Of a DNA stretch of 45,000 bases, positions 1 through 10,329 are shown in pieces; the first letter of the stretch is position 1; each line of letters starts with the position of its first letter. The DNA is taken from NCBI GenBank assembly GCA_030141605.1, contig JAQGDQ010000438.1:27501-72500 (forward strand), written 5' to 3'. Source of the stretch: Tubiluchus corallicola. Its lineage: Eukaryota > Priapulida > Priapulimorpha > Priapulimorphida > Tubiluchidae. Made by a program: the position numbers and the translations under genes. The notes under the pieces are model-generated. The model saw only the letters and a program-made list of their open reading frames with translations. It made no database searches and was not told the origin of the DNA.

Positions 1-127
1 GTCATAAATGTTTAGAAAGTTTAGTCTTTTAAATATTGGCGGTGTATGGTCCTGATAACCGGCAAATGTTAGAGCTCGAACTATTTTCTGCACACTATGT
101 TATCTAAACTTGTAACAGACGAATTGT
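1..127 (-). mobile_element. LINE reverse-transcriptase fragment, 3' part (copy 1)
   Basis: This stretch is nearly identical to 5034-5160 (a handful of differences in 127 bases). Read on the minus strand, the copy at 5034-5160 gives a peptide like the C-terminal part of a non-LTR retrotransposon reverse transcriptase (VRALTFAGYQDHTPPVFKRL, then NFLNIYDINKFQTAIF). Here the fragment runs off the left edge of the window, so its extent is unknown. Both copies stop matching at the same base on their 5' side. Confidence 0.6.
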
Positions 128-1528
128 AATAACTTCCCTAACGGTCATCGCGGAAGTTTTAATTTACAGTTTTATACAGCGTTACTGTTAATGCAAGCCC
201 TTTATATAATAAGACAGTGTGTAGGTCATATGATATAAAATTTCAAAACGAATTTTTTAAAGCTTTAATTATTTATGTAGAGTGTTTTCTTATGCTTTAA
301 ACTTGGTATATGTTCAATAGCTGCCGTTAGCTTTAAGAAAAGAAAACTAAACCCACGTACCTGCAGCGAAGACAATCTATGGCTACAAGCAAAAAGTTAT
401 AAGCTAATAACGTACTAAGTTTATTTTAAAAGCCCCAAATAAATACTGCTTAACAGCTGCATCCAGTTAGTGAGTTTTGCTAATTACTAACTTAGTACAA
501 AAAATCATTGGAATTTGTTGAGATTATTAGGACACTGTTGTTAACTTGTTTGAACTGGAAACTTTAGCGAGTTTAGTACTGACCTGTAAGACTTACAGTT
601 TTATGTTTCTGCATCCTGCAAATTATATCTTTCATTTATATTGTTCCCACAGGAAATACACAACTGTGTCTTTGTGGAGAAATTCAGACAGAAGAGAATT
701 TTTTGTGCGAGTGCCATGAAAATGCACTTTATAGATCACTGTAATTATAGTAATATTGCAAATTTATTTGACGGAGAATTAATGTCAATTGGAAATTTCA
801 TTTACGACTGTATGCATAGATTTTTGAATTAAATAGTATAGCTTTGTTAGCGGACATATAACCGCATCACTGTGATTATCATATAGGTAAAATATTTGTT
901 TATCAAATGTGTACAAATGCTTAGTAAATAGTTTTTTTCGCTTCATAGAGTTTACAACTAAATTTGTATATCTGTGTATATACCTTGTGCAGCTATGTTG
1001 AGTCAAATTGTTAGTATGATCTGGAAATCATTACCCGAGCTCTGCCCGCTGATAAAACCATCGGGTATGCGTCGAGTTTGTAATTTTCGTGTTGGAAATT
1101 TGATTTTCAGAAATAAAATATCTATCTATCTATCTCTTCCAAGATTTCACAGTTTAAAAGCGCAGAAATGGTATGAATCTTTTGAAGTTTTTTATTATTT
1201 TAGTAGTAGACTAGTACCTTTCAATATTGTTATATCATACTGTACTATCTAGTATCTGTACTGTACATACTGTACTATCAGTAGGTTGTACTATGTTTAC
1301 CATAAATGTAATAATAATTATATTGCAGTGGGTTAGAGAAACAAAGGTTTGTAGACGTCCACTGAAAAGTAAACCAGATGAAAAATTTGAGATGTGAACA
1401 AAAATGAGCAGGGAGAAAGGTTAGCTCACACAGGACCGAAAGAAGGATGTGTTGAGCGAAGCAGTAAGAAGAAAGACAGTAGGTTGTACGATGTTTGCAA
1501 CAGCTCCAAGAATTAATCCATTAACTCT
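128..1528. other. Intergenic, no gene recognised
   Basis: AT-rich sequence with only short ORFs (63, 73 and 92 codons) that show no signal peptide, known motif or GC-rich coding composition. A short TCTA run lies near 1122-1136 and imperfect CTGTACTATC repeats near 1240-1290. I see no RNA gene here. Confidence 0.6.
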
Positions 1529-1747
1529 TTAATAATAATCTGTAACAGGATTGTGGCATGGCTGCTGCAATAAATGTAGAATATTAAGAAGTACTGTATT
1601 TATTGAAATCACTACTTTATACTTCTTTTTAAATTTCTGTATTGGCTGAATCGTTTTTAGTTTATCCTTTATGCCATTCCAAAGCTTTGGACTCACGTTT
1701 GCAATGAATTGCTGTGCAATGTACACTATAAATGCACCCTTGGGCAT
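1529..1747 (-). mobile_element. LINE C-terminal remnant
   Basis: The 72-residue minus-strand peptide contains FIANVSPKLWNGIKDKLKT followed by FKKKYK. This fits the pattern at the extreme C-terminus of CR1/Jockey/RTE-like retrotransposon polyproteins (…PKLWNSLP…LK…FKKKLK…). No upstream reverse transcriptase core is present, so this is a dead 5'-truncated copy. The call is inferred from motif recall only. Confidence 0.55.
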
Positions 1748-1976
1748 CGGTAAATCGCTGACCTTCTCATCAAGCTAATTTTCAACCCACCCCTATAAAT
1801 GAAAATGCAACAGTCGCATTAAATAATTAGGACATGCGAGATAATTTTAGTATAAATGAAGTTGTAAATGTCGTTACAGGCATCAGTTGCTTAACACTTG
1901 GGGGACAAAGTAGAGGCTGCTTGATCTGAAGTAGAAAAGTAAGTTATCATTTTTTTAAATTGTTTAAATGTTAGAT

Positions 1977-2169
<193 letters not shown>

Positions 2170-2332
2170 GTATAATCATTACTCTGCCTTTTTAAAAACA
2201 TTGACCATCATAATAAAAGACAGACAATCAGTGTTAGTTCATATAAAAACATACACTGTTCTGGGCAAATGCGTCTGGTGCAAGCTAAACTATAAGTGCA
2301 ACTAGAAATTCAAAAATAAAATATAAACTAGT

Positions 2333-2734
2333 TTAGTAAGGTCTAGGAAAAATGAAATTATGATTTGAGTAAGTATCATCGTGTTCGTATGTCGGATATT
2401 CAAAACGAGTCATTAAATGTTTTTTTAATTTAGACTTGAATATTGATAAAGAGCTGCTGTGTTTTAGTGATGTCGGTAATGAATTCCAAAGTTGTATTGC
2501 TTGCTTAGTAATGGAATTCTTTCCATATTGATTGTTCGTTCTAATGTTTCTTAAATTTAGTGTTCTGTTATTCATACTGGGGTTTTTAAGAAGTGGGAGC
2601 TTATTGGTTTTGAAAGGAGAATTAATATTGTTGATATATTTATAGAGAAACAGGAGAGTTTGATAATCTCTGTGGGCTTCTAATATCGGGATAAGACGAC
2701 GTGAAGTGATTTGCTGCTTAAAGACAAAATTCAT
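2333..2734 (-). mobile_element. LINE reverse-transcriptase C-terminal fragment
   Basis: A 133-residue minus-strand ORF with a run including SITKQAIQLWNSLPTSLKH, then FKSKLKKHL, then FEYPTYEHDD. The LWNSLP…FK.KLK.HL ending is typical of the C-terminus of CR1/Jockey-type LINE polyproteins. The fragment at 15634-15921 belongs to the same family (SITKQGVQLWNTL…FKSKLKIHTLNRFENPTY). The copy is 5'-truncated: no palm-domain motif is visible upstream. It is not a host gene. Confidence 0.75.
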
Positions 2735-3660
2735 GTTTTCTTTGATTGAAACTCATTTCTTCGACACATATGACGTCAATACAAATACTTTATAACTGAA
2801 ATATTATTTTTTTTGTTACGAACTCCTGTGATTTTGTTAAAGGAAAGCCGGACGATTGTATGAACATTACTTCAGGGTAAAGAATGTTCTAAAATATTGA
2901 AAATTACAATAGGTTTTTTTAAATCAAAGTTTAGATTAAATAATAATTACCTCGGATACTCAAATTTCGTTAAACTTTCAAAGCTGCGCGCGGCTCAGTG
3001 AATCTACTAAGATTGGCAACAGCGCCTTTTTGTCACATTCGCGTGACCGATAAACAGAAGGCGGTACCGTGATAATCATGATCATGAACTGCAGTGTTAG
3101 TTTCTGATGTCATATGACGGAGAGCCAATTTTCGAGACATCAACGTGCTTGGAGTTGCCTACCATTGCACAAACTGTGGTTAGTTTCTGACGTAAGCAAT
3201 AGCTGTGTTCGGCTGCCTTTAACGTATAAATTGACTTTCTAAGCTAATTATTCAAATATACTGTAATAAACAATTGCTAACTTTTATAGGTAAGAAAATG
3301 TATATTTTGGACAGTAAATTAAAATGAGATTGAGTCTAAACAATCGTCGGGTTTTCCTTTGATGTTAAAACTATTTAAGCGGTTTGTTACTTCATGATTT
3401 TCCCCTCTACTTTCAAAGGTAGAAAACTTTAAACAGGTTTGGAGAATCAGGGGAAAATGCTAAAAATTTTGTAAACTTACTGCCAAGATTAATGTTTTTT
3501 TGATCCAGCTTGCAAGAGTGCACCAAACAATAGCCATAAATGCATAAACTGCAGTTACAACGTTTCTTAGATTTTTTGCATAACGTCGTGTGCCAAATAG
3601 GTCTATTTTCTGACTATTTAACAAAGGTTGAATAAAAACATGAATAGCGATGGACTGAAA
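2735..3660. other. Non-coding stretch with a repeated TTAGTTTCTGAYGTCA module
   Basis: No credible ORF. Positions about 3095-3112 and 3178-3197 each carry a version of GTTAGTTTCTGAYGT. The second, with the sequence after it, resembles 7983-8110 (CAATAG, then GGCTGCCTTTAA-like text, then TAAGCTAATTATTC-like text). This suggests a dispersed, decayed repeat. Confidence 0.45.
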
Positions 3661-3667
3661 TTTTTAA

Positions 3668-3670
3668 TAA

Positions 3671-3762
<92 letters not shown>
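3668..3762. repeat. (ATT)n trinucleotide microsatellite
   Basis: An uninterrupted ATT array of about 95 bases. Confidence 0.97.
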
Positions 3763-3763
<1 letters not shown>

Positions 3764-3924
3764 GAGTTTATTTCGTATAAAAATATACAGTTTACAAAGA
3801 AGAAGATGTTAGTAAAACAGGTAATGCGATATTAGTACAGTAACATATCTACAGACATTCAGCTTTATAATAACCACACATTGTAGTTATATTATTATAT
3901 TACATTATACAGTGTTGTAAGGAG

Positions 3925-4236
3925 CTATAATAGATATCTTAAAACACAATCTTTAAATGAGTTCTTAACCTTTAATTTTACATTTTCGTTTAGGTCTACA
4001 GTACAACCATATTTAAATCTTAAATTTACTTGACTGTTATTTACATAGTAGCATAGCTTTGGAATTCTCAATGTGCAAGAGTTTACAATTTTTCTCACAA
4101 AGTTTAATTTTCGACTATCTATTAAATAATTCGCAGGCATTGTGCCACAAAAATACATTAACAATTTGACGCTTTCATTTTGTCTAAAATCGAATATTTT
4201 TCTATAAGCAGTGTTCCATTTTACCCTAATATGCAT
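3925..4236 (-). mobile_element. LINE reverse-transcriptase C-terminal fragment
   Basis: The minus-strand 103-residue ORF contains VKWNTAYRKIFDFRQNESVK, then LMYFCGTMPANYL, then RKLNFVRKI. This layout (WN..YRKIF.FR..ESV…CG…L..RKL.FL..) matches the thumb/C-terminal region of many invertebrate LINE reverse transcriptases. The rest of the element is missing. The family assignment is by eye. Confidence 0.65.
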
Positions 4237-4301
4237 AATTATTGTTATGTTTTTTTAGTATTAATACATATAATTTCCTTGATGACTCTAGTGAGTGCTT
4301 T

Positions 4302-4567
4302 CAGGGCCTATTTCAGAGGGGGGAAGTGGGGATACTTCTCCGGGGCCACACCCTCCAGGGGGCCTCGTGCCGAGGTAACATTTTTTTGCTTTATGTGAAC
4401 ATTCAATTGTTCTTTCCTTTAACAACTGTATAACTTCATATTTTCTCTTCGAAAATGTTTCTCCGGCATTTTAGCAGTTCAAAAATTTTCTGGTTGGCGC
4501 CCCCCCCCCCTGAGGGGCCTCACACGCCCCACTTTCCCGGGCCTCGCTTAGGCTGAAATAGGCCCTG
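4302..4567. mobile_element. hAT-like MITE, 266 bp
   Basis: The element begins CAGGGCCTATTTCAG and ends with its exact reverse complement CTGAAATAGGCCCTG, a perfect 15-bp terminal inverted repeat. It is flanked by 8-bp near-identical direct repeats, AGTGCTTT at 4294-4301 and AGTGCATT at 4568-4575 (7 of 8 match). CAGGG ends plus an 8-bp target duplication are the hallmark of hAT elements. The interior is GC-rich with a 12-base C run and has no transposase, so it would depend on an autonomous partner. Confidence 0.8.
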
Positions 4568-4695
4568 AGTGCATTGAATGTTTAATTTATTGACAATTTC
4601 AGCGAATGAATCACGTCATGTCTTTTAGTTAAAACATTTTTGGTAATGCAATAAATATACAGATATAAATACGGGTGGGAAGTAATAAAATATTT

Positions 4696-5160
4696 TTATA
4701 CTAGAGGGGAAGTTTTTGAAAATGAAAAACAACAAATCATGATTGAGTGATCAGTTATATGTTTCAAGTAAGTTAAATTTATAATTTTTTTAAATATGGA
4801 CAGCGAGTTGGCATTTTTAATAGCTGGAGCAATTGAATTCCATATGTAAGGGCCATTGTATTTAATAGAAAATTTTCTAACATTTGTGTTGCACTGTATG
4901 TAGTGATAGTTAAGTCTATAACGTGTGCCGTAATTATGTATCTCAGCATTCAAACAAAAATAATCAGTAAATAAGGGAGGCAATAATTTATGAGAGAATT
5001 TTTACATGAAAATGGCAGTTTGGAACTTATTAATGTCATAAATGTTTAGAAAGTTTAGTCTTTTAAATACTGGCGGTGTATGGTCCTGATAACCGGCAAA
5101 TGTTAGAGCTCGCACTATTTTCTGCACACAATGTTATCTAAACTTGTAACAAACGAATTG
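4696..5160 (-). mobile_element. LINE reverse-transcriptase C-terminal fragment (copy 2)
   Basis: On the minus strand this reads VRALTFAGYQDHTPPVFKRL, NFLNIYDINKFQTAIF, one stop codon, then a 95-residue open part with LPPLFTDYFCLNAEIHNYGT, IWNSIAPAIKNANSLSIFKK. This is the C-terminal portion of a CR1/Jockey-like LINE. The 5' 127 bases are repeated at the left edge of the window. A stop codon and the missing N-terminus make it inactive. Confidence 0.75.
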
Positions 5161-5208
5161 ATATAATAAATATAATTCTATAATAAATAGAACTGCGTTT
5201 GTTTCAGT

Positions 5209-6015
5209 ATGAATATCATTTCTGGCATCGCTGTATTGTGTTGCGTGGTGGGCGTCTTTGGAGATGCTTTTGGACAGGAAGGACTTCGTGGAATCCACGG
5301 AGACGGTTGTTACGGTAGTGGATGTCTCTCCAGGGCAAGGGCAGGATACAGTCAACAAGTCAGTAGCGATCCTTACTCTTCTAGAGGCCGAGCAAGAGGA
5401 GAAACCCATCGATCAAGAGCCGGCTATGGTGCCCAGATAACAGCTGACCCGTACGCGTCACAAAGCCGCGCAAGCGCAGAGAGCTTGTTCGGGAGAGAAG
5501 CCACGCCCACAGGTATCATTCGTACAGGCTACGGGGACGAATTCGACTTGTACGATTTTGGTCGATTTGGCATTGTCGACTTTGGTGTAGGCAACTTCGC
5601 CGGGGGATACGTCGACGTGAAAGGATTCGACTTTGCTCAGACTCGTCAAACTGCTGCTGAAAAAGCACCCGAACCCTCAATAATTAAACTAGAAGATCTG
5701 GAACAGAAGGTGATCGGCAAGAAGTACAGATCCGGATACGCCAGACAGTACGAAACATCGGGCGCCGAGAAAGCCGGATCTGGTAGCGGGGAAGCCGGAG
5801 TCGAGATCACAGCGACACGAAGCGGCGATCAGAACATTCAGCAAGTTTTCAAGCAGACGGCAGAAGGGGAAGGCGGTGTGGAAGAGGGCGCCACCTATGG
5901 TTTCCAGAAAAACGCAGAAATCGGGTATCAACCAGTAGTCGTGGAATCGATACCCGTACACAGTGCGCCTCCAAAGCAGGTAGCATATGATGTGCCCCAA
6001 AAACAGCAATACTAA
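5209..6015 (+). CDS. Secreted Arg/Gly/Tyr-rich protein, possible extracellular matrix protein
   Basis: A 268-codon ORF, clearly richer in GC than its surroundings. The ATG lies one base after a good splice acceptor (GCGTTTGTTTCAG), so an upstream non-coding exon is likely and this exon holds the whole reading frame. Residues 1-22 form a signal peptide (NIISGIAVLCCVVGVF core). Next come two imperfect repeats, RARAGYSQQVSSDPYSS and SRAGYGAQITADPYASQ, then a Gly/Phe/Asp-rich stretch (GFDFAQ), an acidic/Gly middle and a Gln/Pro-rich end (…DVPQKQQY). Cysteines occur only in the signal peptide and near residues 34-39. The composition resembles biomineral or cuticle matrix proteins, but that is inference. 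An ATTAAA about 380 bases downstream is a possible polyadenylation signal. I recognise no named family. Confidence 0.75.
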   Translation: MNIISGIAVLCCVVGVFGDAFGQEGLRGIHGDGCYGSGCLSRARAGYSQQVSSDPYSSRGRARGETHRSRAGYGAQITADPYASQSRASAESLFGREATPTGIIRTGYGDEFDLYDFGRFGIVDFGVGNFAGGYVDVKGFDFAQTRQTAAEKAPEPSIIKLEDLEQKVIGKKYRSGYARQYETSGAEKAGSGSGEAGVEITATRSGDQNIQQVFKQTAEGEGGVEEGATYGFQKNAEIGYQPVVVESIPVHSAPPKQVAYDVPQKQQY

Positions 6016-8725
6016 ACAACCCAGAACATCATGGAAAAGTTTCAGACGAAATACACAAACATTTTTTTACACCCAACACCAACGTATTCTTAAGTTCACA
6101 TAGTCTTATTCATGAAGCAATAAGTACTTTTTCTGTGGAAAGAGGGCGCTACATCACAATCTTTAGTTTACATTTGCAACTTTCGGAAGTGTATTTGTCA
6201 AAGCTAAAATTTATTTAAATTTGAGAACCTGTTGAAAAGAATGACGCAATAACAATTGACGATTCAAAAGTATTCATAATGGCTAGTCACATGTTCCATC
6301 TATGTGACCTCTTTTGACCTGAATCACAGATTTTGTCCTCCACGTGTGAAGCAATTGTGTCAACTATGAGGCCAATTTATGTACGTATTAATAGCATTAA
6401 AAATCTGAGAAAAACTGTCTGTATTTTGCGTTTTTTTCAATACGGTCAACACAGTGCGCAGCAGTCACAGAGAAAGTAAACTTTACATTTCGATACCTGT
6501 CCTGTTGTAGAAATTTGCAATCATTTTATTGTAAAACGTATACAATGTTCACAGACCATAAAATTGAACAAACAGTCATAAAGTTAGCAATATGATATTT
6601 GACAGTAGAAATTTTGCATCCTTTCTCAATGCTGTCTCTAGATCAACTGAAACTTGCACGCCTGAGAGAATAAAGCTGTAATCACATGACCAGACATACG
6701 AGTTCCTATTGGAAGGTACATTACATTCATGCACACATACCATAAATGGAAAGGTCACCTATACTCTACAGACTACTAGTTAAACCAAAATCAAAGTCCA
6801 CTTGGCTTCTTTGATAGCAGAATAAAGATTATTGGTTTACAGAAAGCTGTGTTATAATGTTATAATTTTTCTCTATTCAAACTTGAATAAGAGAGTTACA
6901 ACCAGAATTAAAGCATGAAATTAACAATCTAATTACTCTGATTAATGACTATCTATAAAAGCAAAAGGAAATAATATTTAGAAACAAAAATCAATCTCTG
7001 ACAAACTTTGTACAATTAGAGTAAAACAACGACTGTAGATGGCAGCATAGACTAATTCAGTACTTTAGTGTAGTAGACTGACAATTAAATGGATAACATA
7101 ATACTACAATCGCGTACTCGGTACAATAAGCGACACCAGATTTTGAACTTGTCAGATCCAAACTTACAAGTTTAATAATGCAACTAATCAAATTCAAATA
7201 GATTTCACGATTATCATGAAAATGACCTTTTTAAACTGATGATAGTCGTCTGTTGCTTTTAATCTCATCAACAATCCTGTAGACAATTTTTGATTTATAA
7301 AATGATAAATTGAAAGAAGAAATTTTCGTGTCCGACAGATGGCAGCAGCAGTATGTGAAACTTGCTATCATGCAGTATATTTGAAGCCAATTGAAGGATT
7401 TGAATCATTTGTTGTGTGAATCATAAAATTCGACTTGAGATAGCAGACAAGGGACTGATAATACATGTAATACATTATCCTGAAAATGAGGGATAAGCTT
7501 TGGTATCACACTTCTTAACTGGACTATCTTAAAGCAAAACCGGACCCAATCTTAAACTGTAGATCAAAACAATCTACTCTTTAAAATATTGAAAGGAAAC
7601 ATACTATTTTTCCAGAATGAATTACGTGAAAGAATTATTGTCACCTAAACACAATTTCGCGTTCACGCCACTAGTTCTTCGTTGTTACATGCATTTCGCC
7701 ATTCGCTAGTTACACGGGCACTAGTGTCTGCATTTCGGTAACACATTGCACAAAAACAGGTGCTGTACCTCTCAGTTCAGATGTGTTAGTTTCTGACGAA
7801 ATACACACGTTCGACAGCTCGTATGTGAGCACAGCGGTAAATTTGAAATTATAATTTTTATCTTAAAACTTGCCTAGTTTTAGTACAACGTACTGAATAT
7901 CTTACAGCAGCACTGTACATCAATTTTCGCTTTCACAAACACGTGCAACACGCTAGTGGAATATTTTTGCTGATGAAAATTATGTTAGTTTGTGATGTCA
8001 TCAATAGTTGGGCTCGCCTGCCGTTAATTAAATTTTGATCTATCACTTAATTATCAGAAACGTTTTTGCAGTATTAATTGTGTATAAAATGTATACTTTT
8101 TTATCGAACTTGAAAACGGGATAGTGTATGAAAAATCACCCTGTCTTCCTTTAAAGACATGTTGGTATCTGATGTACTGATTTTTCTTTAGCAATTGGTC
8201 TAGCAGTTTGACAGAGACTCGTATTTCAAGGGTGTGGTTTTATCTGATCAGTGGAATGGAGGCAGGCGGTGGGTTGGGGGGGGGAGGGGGGGTGAATAAG
8301 TAGGTTAAAATAAATGTTAATTGCTAAATGTAATCCATTTTGATTTCACGACATTTCCGACTCCAGATTCATGATATAAACTGGTTTTTCTTATTGATAC
8401 CAACGCAGAATGTTTTACAACATTTAGTCTTTCTCTGTGTTCGCCACACTTCAAAGATCTTTTCTCTAAGAAAACTTTATGCAACTGTCTCTCCATCACT
8501 GAAGATATTGGACCTTACCCTTGAGAGCTAATACTTCAGTCTTTATTCTATTGGAGCATGTCTCTAGTAAAGAGGTCAATTCAATTCAATTTTATTTTCT
8601 CAATAGCAGTTAAAGTTCGTCATAATTATTTTTACATTTCATTGCAGCTGAGAAGGAGTAGCGAAAGACCTAGTGGTCACTTGATCAGCTGCCCCTTATT
8701 AAAAACACAAGTTTACTCACAGGCT
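6016..8725. other. Long non-coding stretch, no gene recognised
   Basis: No convincing ORF on either strand. Points of note: AGATGGCAGC occurs twice (about 7037 and 7338); a G-rich tract lies at 8259-8292; and the 7670-8110 part holds two copies of a TTAGTTTSTGA module also found near 3.1 kb. The first few hundred bases are probably the 3' UTR of the secreted-protein gene that ends at 6015. Confidence 0.5.
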
Positions 8726-9030
8726 CATGACATTTTTTAGGTGTTCGTGTATATATAAAAGGCAAAAGCAACAAAAATCAACTCAAAGCAGAAATGCAAT
8801 TCAAAGCATAACAAGGAATAACATCAAGCAAAAAATTAATGAAATTCAATCTAGAGGAAAAAATAATATCAAACAAAAAAAAGCAACAAAAATCTACTCA
8901 AAGCAAAAATGCAATTCCACTCAGAATAAAAGGAAGTTATCACAAGCAATGCAAAACGAAATTTAACTCATAGCAAAAAATTATATCTAACAAAATGAAA
9001 CTCAAAGCGAAAATTTTATAAAGCAAAATC
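8726..9030. repeat. A-rich degenerate tandem repeat
   Basis: A low-complexity A-rich block. AAGCAACAAAAATC…CTCAAAGC…AAATGCAATTC occurs at about 8766 and again at about 8883, a period near 115 bases, with shorter AAAGC/ATCAA echoes between. It is open in one frame (Lys/Gln/Asn-rich), but the composition alone explains this. Confidence 0.5.
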
Positions 9031-9186
9031 AATTCAACTGAAGGTAAAAGAATTTGTCAAAACTGTCTGGTACTCTTGCACCCTTAGCAGCGTTAATCTA
9101 TCTTGTCGTTTTCATTGGTCTTCCCTTTTCACGATTTGTGATCAACGTCTTCGAGTACGTCATGTTGCTTGTAAGTCTACAACATA

Positions 9187-10145
9187 CCGTAAAACGGGGT
9201 GAGTTCGCCACCCGAGGGTGAGTTCGCCACCCCTTACGTAATGGCCATTGTAGGTTTGCTGTAACTATTGTTCAGTGTTTAATGAACAGATATCATGATC
9301 ACCGTCATTATAAACAGTTTGCGACAGTTATCTTCTTTCAATTCGCACTAGAAGTATTCCATTCTGCGCTACATATTATTTGTCTACTATTTCTTGCTAC
9401 TTAACATGCCATGCACCTGCACCCCTGTACCGGGTCATAGATACCCCAGAAGCTCTGGAAGCTGCCCTACACGCCGTCAAGAATACCAACAGGACAATCA
9501 GCGCAGCGGCGAGGCAATTCGGAGTTCCAAGAAAGACCCTTTCTGACAAACTCTCAGGAACTCATCCGCGGAAGACCGGAGGTCAGCCAGTGTTCTCCGC
9601 CGCCGAGGAGCACGAAATCGCCAACACTCCAAGTGGTCACTGAATGGGGGTTCCCAATGACTGCCATCGATCTCCGACTACTGATTAAGAGTGTTCTTGA
9701 CGCGAAGGGGATCCAGGAACGACGATTCAAGGCAAACACCCCTGGAATAGACTTTGTCAAATCATTCGCCCGAAGGAACAATCTGGTTTTCGGAGTGGCT
9801 GGCAACATCAAGGGCGCCCGCGCGAAGATCAGTGCACACGACGTTCAAGCCTTCCTTGCCAACGTAGAAGTTTCTATTTGAAAACTAAAACTACACATTT
9901 TTCATAATTTTTTCATAGGGTGGCGAACTCACCCCCAACCAGCCAATCACAACCAGTTAACTTCAGCTGCCTAGAATGGCATTAACCAGTATTAAATTGC
10001 TAGTGGCGAATTCACCCCACGATAGTGTTTCATTCGAAAGGCAATATAAAGTTTGAACTAAAAAAATCGGTTGGGTAATTCTCTTGCTATGGCAAGAAAC
10101 GTAAAAAATACCCCTAAAAAGTGGCGAACTCACCCCGTTTTACGG
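9187..10145 (+). mobile_element. Pogo/Tigger-like DNA transposon, internally deleted (959 bp)
   Basis: The ends are perfect 25-bp inverted repeats, 9187-9211 starting CCGTAAAACGGGGTGAG and its reverse complement at 10121-10145. They are flanked by TA at 9185-9186 and 10146-10147, the target duplication of Tc1/mariner/pogo elements. The motif GGTGAGTTCGCCAC is repeated just inside the left end (about 9217-9230) and, inverted and slightly changed, at about 9919-9932 and 10004-10017, as expected of subterminal transposase-binding sites. The only coding content is the N-terminal part of a transposase; the catalytic DDE domain is absent. The copy is non-autonomous. Perfect ends argue for recent movement or recent arrival. 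Confidence 0.9.
9380..9881 (+). pseudogene. Truncated pogo/CENP-B-type transposase (DNA-binding part only)
   Basis: Two overlapping frames together give the DNA-binding half of a pogo-like transposase. Frame one (9380-9643) has a psq-type helix-turn-helix: TPEALEAALHAVKNTNRTI then SAAARQFGVPRKTLSDKLSG. Frame two (9633-9881) has the start of the CENP-B-type second HTH: VTEWGFPMTAIDLRLLIKSV then GIDFVKSFARRNNL. A small indel near 9620-9635 separates them, and the protein stops before the DDE nuclease domain. It lies wholly inside the inverted-repeat element at 9187-10145 and cannot supply transposition. A host-domesticated DNA-binding protein is unlikely given the frameshift. Confidence 0.85.
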
Positions 10146-10226
10146 TAAATAACTCGATGCAAGTGTAGAAAACTAACATTTGAAATTAAGCCGGTACTCG
10201 CCTAAGTCGGGTGGGCGGCCTGGAAC

Positions 10227-10329
10227 CTTTACACTTTGCTACTAGATGGAGGTAAAATGCATTCACTCTCTTTCTCACATACTGAAGGAAAGTGAATCTA
10301 TTTTACCTTCGTCTAGTAACAATGTAAAG
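10227..10329. repeat. 103-bp hairpin (foldback) element
   Basis: The two halves are near-perfect inverted copies: CTTTACACTTTGCTACTAGA…GGTAAAATGCATTCACT against the complement of …AGTGAATCTATTTTACC…TCTAGTAACAATGTAAAG. The stem is about 46 bp at roughly 85% identity around a loop near 10273-10283. It could be a tiny MITE or a microRNA-like precursor. I saw no clear target duplication. Confidence 0.6.

Noticed and set aside
9380-9881. A domesticated host transcription factor with psq and CENP-B domains
   Set aside because: The two domains are in different frames and lie between perfect transposon inverted ends.
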